Below are positions 1-6,193 of a stretch of DNA of 7,189 nt, piece by piece. Source of the stretch: Anaerolinea sp. (GTDB lineage: Bacteria > Chloroflexota > Anaerolineae > Anaerolineales > Anaerolineaceae); the NCBI GenBank assembly GCA_013824385.1, contig PNNU01000171.1, forward strand, positions 1 through 7,189, given 5' to 3'. The notes under the pieces are model-generated. The model was not told the DNA's origin. It made no database searches and saw only the letters and a list, made by a program, of their open reading frames with translations. The position numbers and the translations under genes are program-made. Numbering within the stretch: position 1 is the first letter of the stretch; each line of letters starts with the position of its first letter.

Positions 1-1
1 A

Positions 2-178
2 ATGGAGTCTTTCTTTTCTGCCCTAAAAACTGAATGGGTGCATCACTATGATTACAAAACCAGATCGGAGGCAAAATCCAGTCTATTTGAATATATCGAG
101 AGATTTTATAACCCGCACCGATTGAATTCTTCCATCGGTTATCGAACTCCTTGTGAGTTCGAGTATGATTATTCATAA
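2..178 (+). CDS. IS3-family transposase (OrfB, DDE integrase core), C-terminal fragment
   Basis: This is the last 58 codons of an IS3-type OrfB transposase, which cuts and joins the ends of the insertion sequence. The reading frame is open from the window edge, so the true start and the first two catalytic Asp residues lie to the left, outside the window. The fragment opens with MESFFSALKTEW, the family motif holding the third catalytic acidic residue (Glu at the second codon shown) and the conserved Lys seven residues later. The typical end of these proteins follows: an aromatic-rich helix around YIERFYNPHR, then LNSSIGYRTPCEFE. The frame ends at TAA, 36 bp before the IS end, which is normal for the family. 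The ATG at position 2 is internal to the protein, not a start. The visible part shows no frameshift or stop. Whether the whole element is intact cannot be judged here. Confidence 0.93.
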   Translation: MESFFSALKTEWVHHYDYKTRSEAKSSLFEYIERFYNPHRLNSSIGYRTPCEFEYDYS

Positions 179-184
179 GCCATT

Positions 185-214
185 CCGCGTGTCTATTTTT
201 CCGGGTAAAGCTCA
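185..214 (+). repeat. Right terminal inverted repeat (IRR) of the IS3-family element
   Basis: Thirty bases between the transposase stop and the IS edge form the transposase-binding terminal repeat. On the - strand it reads TGAGCTTTACCCGG at the tip and GACACGCGG at the inner part, with an A/T-rich stretch between. This two-block layout is typical of the family. The matching left repeat is not in the window, so the exact repeat length is an estimate. Confidence 0.8.
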
Positions 215-292
215 TCACCTCTAAGTTAGAAAAAGACTTATTTACGACTCACAACAAATTAAACACTTCCTCTGTTAATATGTTCGCAAGGT
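215..292. other. Intergenic gap between the IS end and the lipoprotein gene
   Basis: These 78 bases separate the IS edge from the stop codon of the lipoprotein gene. I see no gene and no convincing terminator. The only structure is a weak 5-bp inverted repeat (TAAGT at 222-226, ACTTA at 236-240). Since the - strand cluster and the transposase converge here, their transcripts may overlap. Confidence 0.5.
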
Positions 293-772
293 TTATTTTT
301 TGTAACTGATCGCTTGTATCAAAACTGCCCACGGGCCGTCAGCATCTTTTACATTAACCTGGTATTGGCCAGCGCTTATAGTTGCATCGTTGCATCCGGA
401 ACTTGGTCCCACGTAAGATTCAAAAGCTATTTTTCTTTCTGGACTATCAGACAATTTAGGATCGAGGTTAATAGTGGACAACAAAAAATTTTCTTTCGAT
501 GTCTGATTCCAGTAGACACGAATTGTTGTTTCAGAATCCAAAGAAAAATTCTCGCTTTTCGGGGCATCCCCCGAAATATTTACAATTTCGCGAATTACAT
601 CAGCCGGTGAAATCGTTTCAAACACACATGCCACATTTTTTGTGGAGACCTCAGGAGTTACCGTCGCAGCCGTGGGGGAGGTATTATCAATTGTGTCCGT
701 TGATGGAATGCAGGCACTTAGCAATAATAGCAGAACGATTATTATCGAGCAATTAACTATTTTGTTTGGCAT
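293..772 (-). CDS. Small secreted lipoprotein of unknown function
   Basis: This 159-residue protein carries a lipoprotein signal peptide. A short basic start (MPNK) and a hydrophobic run (residues 9-18) lead to the lipobox LSAC, with the modified Cys at residue 21. A Ser/Thr/Pro-rich linker (about 22-45) tethers a compact domain (46-159). That domain has two Cys (49 and 127), which could form a disulfide, and ends in alternating beta-type residues (GQYQVNVKD, then GPWAVLIQAI). This resembles C-terminal beta-sandwich segments of secreted proteins, but I do not recognise a family. The ATG start is supported by GGAG at 780-783 with a 7-nt spacer. The gene begins 31 bp after the DUF2723 gene ends and is probably co-transcribed with it. 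No terminator is visible between its stop and the IS edge at 214. The lipoprotein call is firm; the function is unknown. Confidence 0.85.
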   Translation of the reverse strand: MPNKIVNCSIIIVLLLLLSACIPSTDTIDNTSPTAATVTPEVSTKNVACVFETISPADVIREIVNISGDAPKSENFSLDSETTIRVYWNQTSKENFLLSTINLDPKLSDSPERKIAFESYVGPSSGCNDATISAGQYQVNVKDADGPWAVLIQAISYKK

Positions 773-803
773 TTTTATTCTCCATGGATAATAAATATCG
801 TTT

Positions 804-2345
804 TCACTTCAAACAGGAAATACTCGCGTCTTCAACTACGATCGTATTGCATACAGGGCGGTTTGGATTTTCTTCGATAATACCGGCTTTCCAGGAATTA
901 CTTATACCAGAAGGGATATTAAGCGCCGGGTAGGTTGTATGCAAAGTATTTCTATACCAATCATACGGCAATAGATTGGTAACAATTACAGCAATATCGG
1001 GCCGATTCTTTAAAACATAGTGAAAATACCATAGTGCAAATGAATCTTTATCTCCATCCGTAAATATTAAAGACCCGGCAGGGGCTGTTGACATTACCCG
1101 CAGACCAAATTGTTCGGCCTGGGTTTCACGCGAGGCATCAACCTTGGGCAGTGTCTGCCATCCGTAACCAGTCAAATAGCCAACAACAAGGAAGCCGGCA
1201 ATAACCCCTAACCAGGGTTTATAGATATTCGCTCTTATCATGATTCCAGCCGCACCCCAGCCCAGCCAAAGAGCAATTGCGATCATGGCAAAAATCAGGT
1301 AGATATAAGAGTCAGAAGAATTATAAACAAATGAAAATACACAAAAAGCAAACACCACCCAACAAGTTACCAATGAAGACCGAATAGATCTTGACCAATT
1401 TGTAATTATTCCAAAAACGGCAACAATAGATCCAATTATTCCTGCCTGATTCAGAATGATACTACCCCACGTGTGTAATTTAATGGGGAAAAACCCATAT
1501 GGAAAATTAAAAAGATAATTCCCGTAAATTTTTCCGGTAATTACCCAGATTAAGTTCTTTATTGTTGAAGGATTACCCCAATTTACAGGCGAGCCTGCGT
1601 TTGCCCTGAGCAAAAGTGTCAAATAAAAAGAAATTCCAACAAACATCCAGACGCATCTTTGAATCAAGGGTTTCCATTGGATGGACCAGCGTCGTCTCCA
1701 TATCTTTTTTTCCTCCCCTGCCTGGAAAGGATCATTCGTTAATGGGTCATTTTTGACGATCCCGATCAGCAACAAGGGAGGCAGCAGGATGATTGCGGTT
1801 AAGTGATTTGCGATGGCTAAGCCAAATATCAATCCTAGAAACGAATCCTTAATTTTCCGGTCCTGGGGAATCTTGTTTTCTTCCAAGGGCAATAGGTAAA
1901 GGATCAGGACAATCAATAATTCTTGTAAAGCATAGATCTCAGTGATCACTGCCTGAGACCAAATTAATTGTGACAATCCAAAAGCAAAAGCGGTTACAAG
2001 CCCCGCAATCCACCGTTGCTTCAACGAAACAAAAGAGCGCACAACAATGTCATACAGAAGAGCAGCAGCTAGAATGGTGCATAAAACCGAGAGTAAATTG
2101 GTACGATACGCGATCGAACCCACCGGCAGAAGTTGAAATAACCGCGCAATTAATAAATAAACGGGGTAACCAGGGGGATGAGCCACTCCCCAGGTAGCTG
2201 CGGCGGTGATCAGATCTCCCCCATCCGCCCCGATATTTGCCCATGTGAGCCCGGGGGCGATGGTAGCAAGGTAAATAACCCCCAATGACACGATCAGGAA
2301 TATTTTTGGAAGCCATTGTTTACTAGTGGAGTTGCGAAATAACAT
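804..2345 (-). CDS. DUF2723 (TMEM260/GT117-like) polytopic membrane protein, candidate glycosyltransferase
   Basis: This 513-residue integral membrane protein belongs to the DUF2723 family. Its eukaryotic relative TMEM260 is a protein O-mannosyltransferase (family GT117), so sugar transfer at the outer face of the membrane from a lipid-linked donor is plausible but unproven here. The first membrane segment (about 13-31) is followed by the hallmark loop: DGGD (41-44) and HPPGYPVYLL (56-65). Other recognisable blocks are TEIYALQ (135-141), ANHLT (179-183) and GSPVNWGNP (251-259). About 10-12 hydrophobic segments extend to residue 394. A soluble tail follows (about 400-513) with FTDGDKDSF (428-436), RPDIAVI (448-454) and WYRNTL (463-468), as in bacterial members. 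The ATG start is preceded only by the weak site AGAAGAG, and a terminator-like hairpin ends 14 nt upstream. No truncation is seen. Family assignment is confident; the acceptor and donor are unknown. Confidence 0.88.
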   Translation of the reverse strand: MLFRNSTSKQWLPKIFLIVSLGVIYLATIAPGLTWANIGADGGDLITAAATWGVAHPPGYPVYLLIARLFQLLPVGSIAYRTNLLSVLCTILAAALLYDIVVRSFVSLKQRWIAGLVTAFAFGLSQLIWSQAVITEIYALQELLIVLILYLLPLEENKIPQDRKIKDSFLGLIFGLAIANHLTAIILLPPLLLIGIVKNDPLTNDPFQAGEEKKIWRRRWSIQWKPLIQRCVWMFVGISFYLTLLLRANAGSPVNWGNPSTIKNLIWVITGKIYGNYLFNFPYGFFPIKLHTWGSIILNQAGIIGSIVAVFGIITNWSRSIRSSLVTCWVVFAFCVFSFVYNSSDSYIYLIFAMIAIALWLGWGAAGIMIRANIYKPWLGVIAGFLVVGYLTGYGWQTLPKVDASRETQAEQFGLRVMSTAPAGSLIFTDGDKDSFALWYFHYVLKNRPDIAVIVTNLLPYDWYRNTLHTTYPALNIPSGISNSWKAGIIEENPNRPVCNTIVVEDASISCLK

Positions 2346-2356
2346 AAGACTCTTCT

Positions 2357-2388
2357 AAAAAGGTGGAGAGCGAAATGCTCTCCACCTT
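2357..2388 (-). terminator. Rho-independent terminator-like hairpin
   Basis: A perfect 12-bp inverted repeat (arms 2360-2371 and 2377-2388, AAGGTGGAGAGC and its complement) encloses a 5-nt loop. On the - strand the stem runs into five T residues (2361-2357), whereas the + strand side has no immediate T-run, so it is oriented to stop - strand transcription. It lies 30 bp after the secreted-protein stop codon and 14 nt before the DUF2723 start codon. It could end the upstream transcript, attenuate the downstream one, or protect the 3' end of a processed message. Confidence 0.82.
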
Positions 2389-2418
2389 CTCTATAGTATT
2401 TTCGATATCTTTTAATGA

Positions 2419-2862
2419 CTAGGGTAGTGGTTTCCAATAGGCAAATAACGCGTATGTGCCCGCAGCAGGTGCCTGCGCGCAAGCCATAAGATGTCCTTCA
2501 ATGGTAGGCATCCAAACCACGGTTGTGGCCAAAGGCACCCAGGTTCCACTGGATAACATGCGAATCTGCCCGTGCCAGCCAAATTGACCGCCTCTAAAGT
2601 CAAAGCATATTTTCGCGCGTGCTGAAATAACCAGCCCTTTTGACATTAATTGCTGATTTGGCAGAAGGCTGGGACCCACTTCGTACATTGGGATTTCCCT
2701 AACAAATGCAGTGGTTGGGGTCACGATCCAAACAGGGTCGTACGTGCCTGGTACGGTTCCGATGGGAATAGGCGCCGCAAAAACGTTGGCTTTGCCGGTG
2801 GTGAGAATTAGTCCAAGTGCAAGTAAGAGTACAAACGCAAGATTGAATACTTTTGTTTTCAT
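2419..2862 (-). CDS. Small secreted protein of unknown function with N-terminal signal peptide
   Basis: From the chosen ATG this is a 147-residue protein with a classical signal peptide: MKTK, a hydrophobic core (residues 6-21) and a likely cleavage near VFA-A (29/30). No lipobox Cys is present, so it is probably released or wall-associated. The mature part is rich in Trp, Tyr and Gly, looks beta-type, and has two Cys (86 and 128) that could pair. The stretches KICFDFRGGQFGWHGQI (84-100) and ACAQAPAAGTYALFAYW (127-143) resemble beta-sandwich domains of secreted Chloroflexota proteins, but I cannot name a family. The start was chosen because it gives a proper signal peptide and has AAGGA (2872-2868) with a 5-nt spacer. 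A TTG at 2913 in the same frame has an even stronger site (GGAGGA, 2924-2919) and would add 17 residues, MDKWYYYLEINEFGRNN. The gene lies 99 bp after the DUF4012 gene and is followed by a terminator-like hairpin. Confidence 0.78.
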   Translation of the reverse strand: MKTKVFNLAFVLLLALGLILTTGKANVFAAPIPIGTVPGTYDPVWIVTPTTAFVREIPMYEVGPSLLPNQQLMSKGLVISARAKICFDFRGGQFGWHGQIRMLSSGTWVPLATTVVWMPTIEGHLMACAQAPAAGTYALFAYWKPLP

Positions 2863-2961
2863 ATTATTCCTTCCGAACTCGTTGATTTCAAGATAATAGT
2901 ACCATTTATCCAAAATAATCCTCCGTATTTTGCAGCCATAACCATCCGGATTTCATACGAG

Positions 2962-5583
2962 TTAAGGTTTTTTGAATGTGAGTGAAAGTTCAATATCCGT
3001 GCGTAGTTCAGTGTTAAGAGTCCAGTTGTTACCTTCAAGGGTTCCTTTTAAAGAGGATCCAATTAATTCGGCTCCATCGGGGAATTGGATACTTATTTTT
3101 ACGGGCAGGGCTACCGTTCCTGATTGTTTTTGTATATGCAACCGGTAAGTGATCACGTTATTTGCCGTTTCAATCACAGATGCTGGCAATTGAAATTTAA
3201 ATTTTGTCTCCAGTGACTCGCCGCCGGGCACATAAAATAAAGTTCCATACCCCCTTACCCCTGGATAATTCTCATCGATAAGATCATCCACTTTGGCAGG
3301 GATTGTTACATTCCAGGGGCTCATCTCAGCAGGCACCACATGGGGAGAAGAATCGACTAATTCAACTCCAACAGGTTTGTAGATTCGTAAATAATCCAAG
3401 TAACAGCGGTTAATTTGTGCACCATATAAACCTAACCTGTCGAATATTTGAGCTTCTTTTTCACTTAACACCCCATCAAATAATAAAAATACATTGCATT
3501 CAGGTTGACCTATCGCATTATTTTTATGTGTAACACTAAGAACAGAAGAGGGTGAATCAAGGAGAGAGAGATCAACCGCATAATTAATTTCTTCATTCAC
3601 AACGGCATTAACTTTACTAAAACCCAGGTTTGAGTCAACCACAAAGAGATAATCATTTGAATCTGTCCGCAGAGCGCCATCCCAATTTAGTCGAGCCAAT
3701 ATTGAAGAAATCGTCGGGTCATCTACCTGTATTAGAATATGGCGCTCTTCCAACGCCTGTTTCAATAACTTTCCTAATGTTTTCCAGGGGATGCCCCCAT
3801 CTTTTTGGATCTTTTGCAAGAGAGCCTGAGCCAGATCCGCCATGAAGTCTTTTCGGTGCACGCTCTGTACTTCTGATTTCGTTATCCGCATGTAATTGAT
3901 CACATTGTCAGCCGTAATGGGGTAGCTCGAGTTTTCTACGCTGATAGGGCCAAGTGCTTTTAATATATATTTGATTGATTCCTGGTCAACTGCGATCACC
4001 CCATCAACCGTGTAATTCCGCGATGTAGCGATAAACATTTCAGCCCACTTTGCTGCGGTGGGAAAATCAGGAGACCAGTTGGAATCTCGAAAAACCCAGT
4101 GCGAGGCAGCCATATAACGTTCAAGCTGCCAGGGAGCAGGCGGGTAAAACTGCTCAGGGTTGTCTACAAGGGTTGAGTCTTCCACTTTGAAAGAAATGAT
4201 TTTCCCGTTTTCCAGCACGATCGTGGCAACCCCGGTGATAAATCCACCGGTGGCCCGCAATTCATCTTCATTTTGTAAGAGCACGATATAAGTTTTTGGT
4301 CCCTCGTCTGTGGCACCAAGTAATTTAGGCAGGGCTATCGCAGCGGTGAGCACGGTATCAAATGATTTGACCCATGGATCAACCATTATCAGCAACTCTC
4401 TGGTTTTTGGTGAGAGCTTTTGTAAATCTATTTTTCGATATGCATCCAAAGCAACATCTAAAGCAGCTTGCGCAGCAAGTAAATGCGGTTGTGCCCCCAC
4501 AAGTTGAGGAGTGATCTGAGAAGGGTTGCCTCCAGTCTCTTCTATATGCAGAGCCTCAAAGATCGGTGAGGCTCCCCTGGCTGTTTCGTCTGCCGCAATC
4601 ATCAACCCATCAGCAAAGGAAAACAACAAGTTTGCCTGGGCAAGGTCACCGCCACACTTCGGTACCCAGAAGAAGACACGCCCCAACCATAAAAAAGGTT
4701 TTACTTCAGAGTGCAATAACTCCAGGTCTGCTTTCGACCTGGTGATTAATGCTTGCGCTTGATCAAATGTGTCAAGAAGGTCCGCCTTCTCATTTATTGT
4801 TTGTGAAAGGTTTTTGATCTGTTTAAGATCATCCAAAAATAGTTGCCCGGAATTGTAGATACGAGCTCCCTTGGTTCCTATTCCAATCAGGATAACTGCC
4901 GCAAAAACAAGTGTGATCCAACCCTTGTTTCTATTACACCAACCTATGAAAGGGTTTTGTCTAGTTTTCTTTCGAGGAAGAACATCTTTAGAACCCCCAT
5001 GAAAATCAGCCTTTTTTACTAATTGACTGGAGCCATGATTTGGAAGAGAGGTTTGTTTGTTATTGTTGAGAAATTGTTCATAATTAAAATAGGCTTCAGC
5101 TAATTTTTGAATACCCTGGGTGTGCCAATCACTGAGCGTGCTAATGGGTATCAGCTCAGCTTCATCGCCGATAATTTTGTAGCGCTCGATATCATTCTCA
5201 GAAAGTTCATAAACGGGCTTGTTGAAAACAAAATAAATGATCGCCTGGTCAATACGCCCTCCAGCATCGCGTAAGGAACTTGGGGGAACAGTTCCATAAA
5301 CAAATGGAGCGAAGTATTGCGCTGCCAGAATTCCGAACTGTCCCCAATTTGTATCCAGGCGTTTGCCGCGTTTTGGCGTTGTGCTGGGCATCAACTGGCG
5401 GAACAATTTGACCAAAGCGAGAATCAGTTGGTGACCCGGGCTTTTCTCACGCAATGTGGGGTCATTCGCAGTTTCGGTTTGAAGAACAATACTTTTTGTC
5501 CAGGGATGATTAATAAGTTTTTCTGGAGTGCGGAAGTTTTCTAAAATTAATCTGACTTGTAATGTGTTATTGTTGTTATCCAT
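2962..5583 (-). CDS. DUF4012 domain membrane protein, probable cell-surface assembly factor
   Basis: This 873-residue protein has three parts. Residues 1-200 form a probably cytoplasmic domain (LILENFRTPEKLINHPW at 12-28, RGKRLDTNWGQFGILAAQYF at 72-91, SLRDAGGRIDQA at 103-114), which I associate with Chloroflexota proteins but cannot name. A basic patch (KKTRQ, NRNK) precedes a single membrane segment (221-238), predicting the N terminus inside and the rest outside. After a helical, possibly coiled-coil region (247-295) comes the DUF4012 core (about 428-650): YIVLLQNEDELRATGGFI (432-449), NWSPDFPTAAKWAEMF (502-517), DGVIAVDQ (527-534), LGPISVE (544-550) and HRKDFMADLAQALL (576-589). The tail (650-873) is beta-rich, with a Cys pair at 696/727. 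Members occur near surface-polysaccharide genes; their activity is unknown to me. The frame is closed upstream by TAA at 5601-5599, so this ATG is the first start available, yet it lacks a ribosome-binding site. The gene lies 54 bp after the phosphatase gene. Confidence 0.88.
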   Translation of the reverse strand: MDNNNNTLQVRLILENFRTPEKLINHPWTKSIVLQTETANDPTLREKSPGHQLILALVKLFRQLMPSTTPKRGKRLDTNWGQFGILAAQYFAPFVYGTVPPSSLRDAGGRIDQAIIYFVFNKPVYELSENDIERYKIIGDEAELIPISTLSDWHTQGIQKLAEAYFNYEQFLNNNKQTSLPNHGSSQLVKKADFHGGSKDVLPRKKTRQNPFIGWCNRNKGWITLVFAAVILIGIGTKGARIYNSGQLFLDDLKQIKNLSQTINEKADLLDTFDQAQALITRSKADLELLHSEVKPFLWLGRVFFWVPKCGGDLAQANLLFSFADGLMIAADETARGASPIFEALHIEETGGNPSQITPQLVGAQPHLLAAQAALDVALDAYRKIDLQKLSPKTRELLIMVDPWVKSFDTVLTAAIALPKLLGATDEGPKTYIVLLQNEDELRATGGFITGVATIVLENGKIISFKVEDSTLVDNPEQFYPPAPWQLERYMAASHWVFRDSNWSPDFPTAAKWAEMFIATSRNYTVDGVIAVDQESIKYILKALGPISVENSSYPITADNVINYMRITKSEVQSVHRKDFMADLAQALLQKIQKDGGIPWKTLGKLLKQALEERHILIQVDDPTISSILARLNWDGALRTDSNDYLFVVDSNLGFSKVNAVVNEEINYAVDLSLLDSPSSVLSVTHKNNAIGQPECNVFLLFDGVLSEKEAQIFDRLGLYGAQINRCYLDYLRIYKPVGVELVDSSPHVVPAEMSPWNVTIPAKVDDLIDENYPGVRGYGTLFYVPGGESLETKFKFQLPASVIETANNVITYRLHIQKQSGTVALPVKISIQFPDGAELIGSSLKGTLEGNNWTLNTELRTDIELSLTFKKP

Positions 5584-5637
5584 ATCAAACCAATCATTTT
5601 AACGAAATTGATATTCTCCTGGTTATTAATCTAATTT

Positions 5638-6153
5638 TTATGAATCCCCCACAGATTTTCTACTGGAAGGATCTCTTGCTTTCTTTATATTGATTGCCGT
5701 TTTACAGATATTTATAAAACTACTAAACACCATATTGCAAATTTCATCTCCCAGCTCCTCCGGGGTTTCATCCAATTTTTCCACCGGATCGGGAATATCA
5801 TAAGTCTGTCCCTCGCAAATTTCAGAGAGGAGAAAAATCCGCTTTTTCACCTGCGGGAACTCAAAGCTCAGGGCTTCCCTTTGTCCTTCAGACATGACAA
5901 CGATCAGGTCTGCCTCCTCAAGGATTGTTTTTGTTACCTCCCGGGATCGAATGTTATCAATATTCAATCCTTTAGTCATCGCAAATCTAATTGCCTGAGA
6001 GAGTGGAGATAAACCATCCTTTGCCCAGGTCCCTGCGCTGCTCACTACCCACTTTCCCTTAGTTGCGTTCTTCTGTAACAAGGAATGGAAGTATTCAGCT
6101 GCAATCACTGAGCGGAATCGGTTGGCGCTGCAGACAAAAAGGATGTTCGTTAT
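5638..6153 (-). CDS. Low-molecular-weight protein phosphatase (LMW-PTP family); start codon not canonical
   Basis: This is a soluble cysteine phosphatase of the LMW-PTP/arginine phosphatase/arsenate reductase fold. Numbered from the ATA at 6153 (171 aa), the P-loop is ILFVCSANRFRS (residues 4-15), giving an intact CX5R with nucleophile Cys8 and Arg14. Then come SSAGTWA (38-44) and the general-acid Asp in DIPDPV (Asp122), where the family usually has DPY or DPF. The loop departs from the common CxGNxCRSP pattern: Ala for Gly, Arg and Phe at the two positions before the catalytic Arg, and no Pro after Ser. The first standard start is GTG at 6108, inside the motif; using it would remove the catalytic Cys. 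The frame is closed by TAA at 6171-6169 with no ATG, GTG or TTG in between, so I place the start provisionally at ATA. AAGGA (6170-6166) lies 12 nt upstream. In envelope loci such enzymes typically control tyrosine kinases of polymer export, but no such kinase is in the window. Confidence 0.8.
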   Translation of the reverse strand: MTNILFVCSANRFRSVIAAEYFHSLLQKNATKGKWVVSSAGTWAKDGLSPLSQAIRFAMTKGLNIDNIRSREVTKTILEEADLIVVMSEGQREALSFEFPQVKKRIFLLSEICEGQTYDIPDPVEKLDETPEELGDEICNMVFSSFINICKTAINIKKARDPSSRKSVGDS

Positions 6154-6193
6154 TTTTTTTCTAAATCCTTAAACGATCAGCTCCAAACAACAT

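Larger units (their letters stand above)
1..214 (+). mobile_element. Right end of an IS3-family insertion sequence
   Basis: The element covers the transposase tail and its 3' non-coding end. Its right boundary is set at position 214, where the sequence ends in CA, as IS3-family elements do. Read inward, the end is TGAGCTTTACCC followed by GACACGCGG, which from memory closely resembles the classical IS3 terminus (TGATCTTACCC with GACACGCGG). The left end and the target-site duplication partner are outside the window. The bases just after the element are TCA(C), so a 3-4 bp duplication of that sequence is expected on the far side. The IS lies downstream of the - strand gene cluster, with its transposase transcribed towards it. 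Confidence 0.88.

Noticed and set aside
222..240. Inverted repeat TAAGT/ACTTA as a terminator between the IS and the lipoprotein gene
   Set aside because: The stem is only 5 bp, A/T-rich, with a 9-nt loop; too weak to support.
5638..6108. Annotating the phosphatase from the GTG at 6108
   Set aside because: It would delete the catalytic Cys and Arg that are encoded intact just upstream in the same frame, and no ribosome-binding site precedes this GTG.
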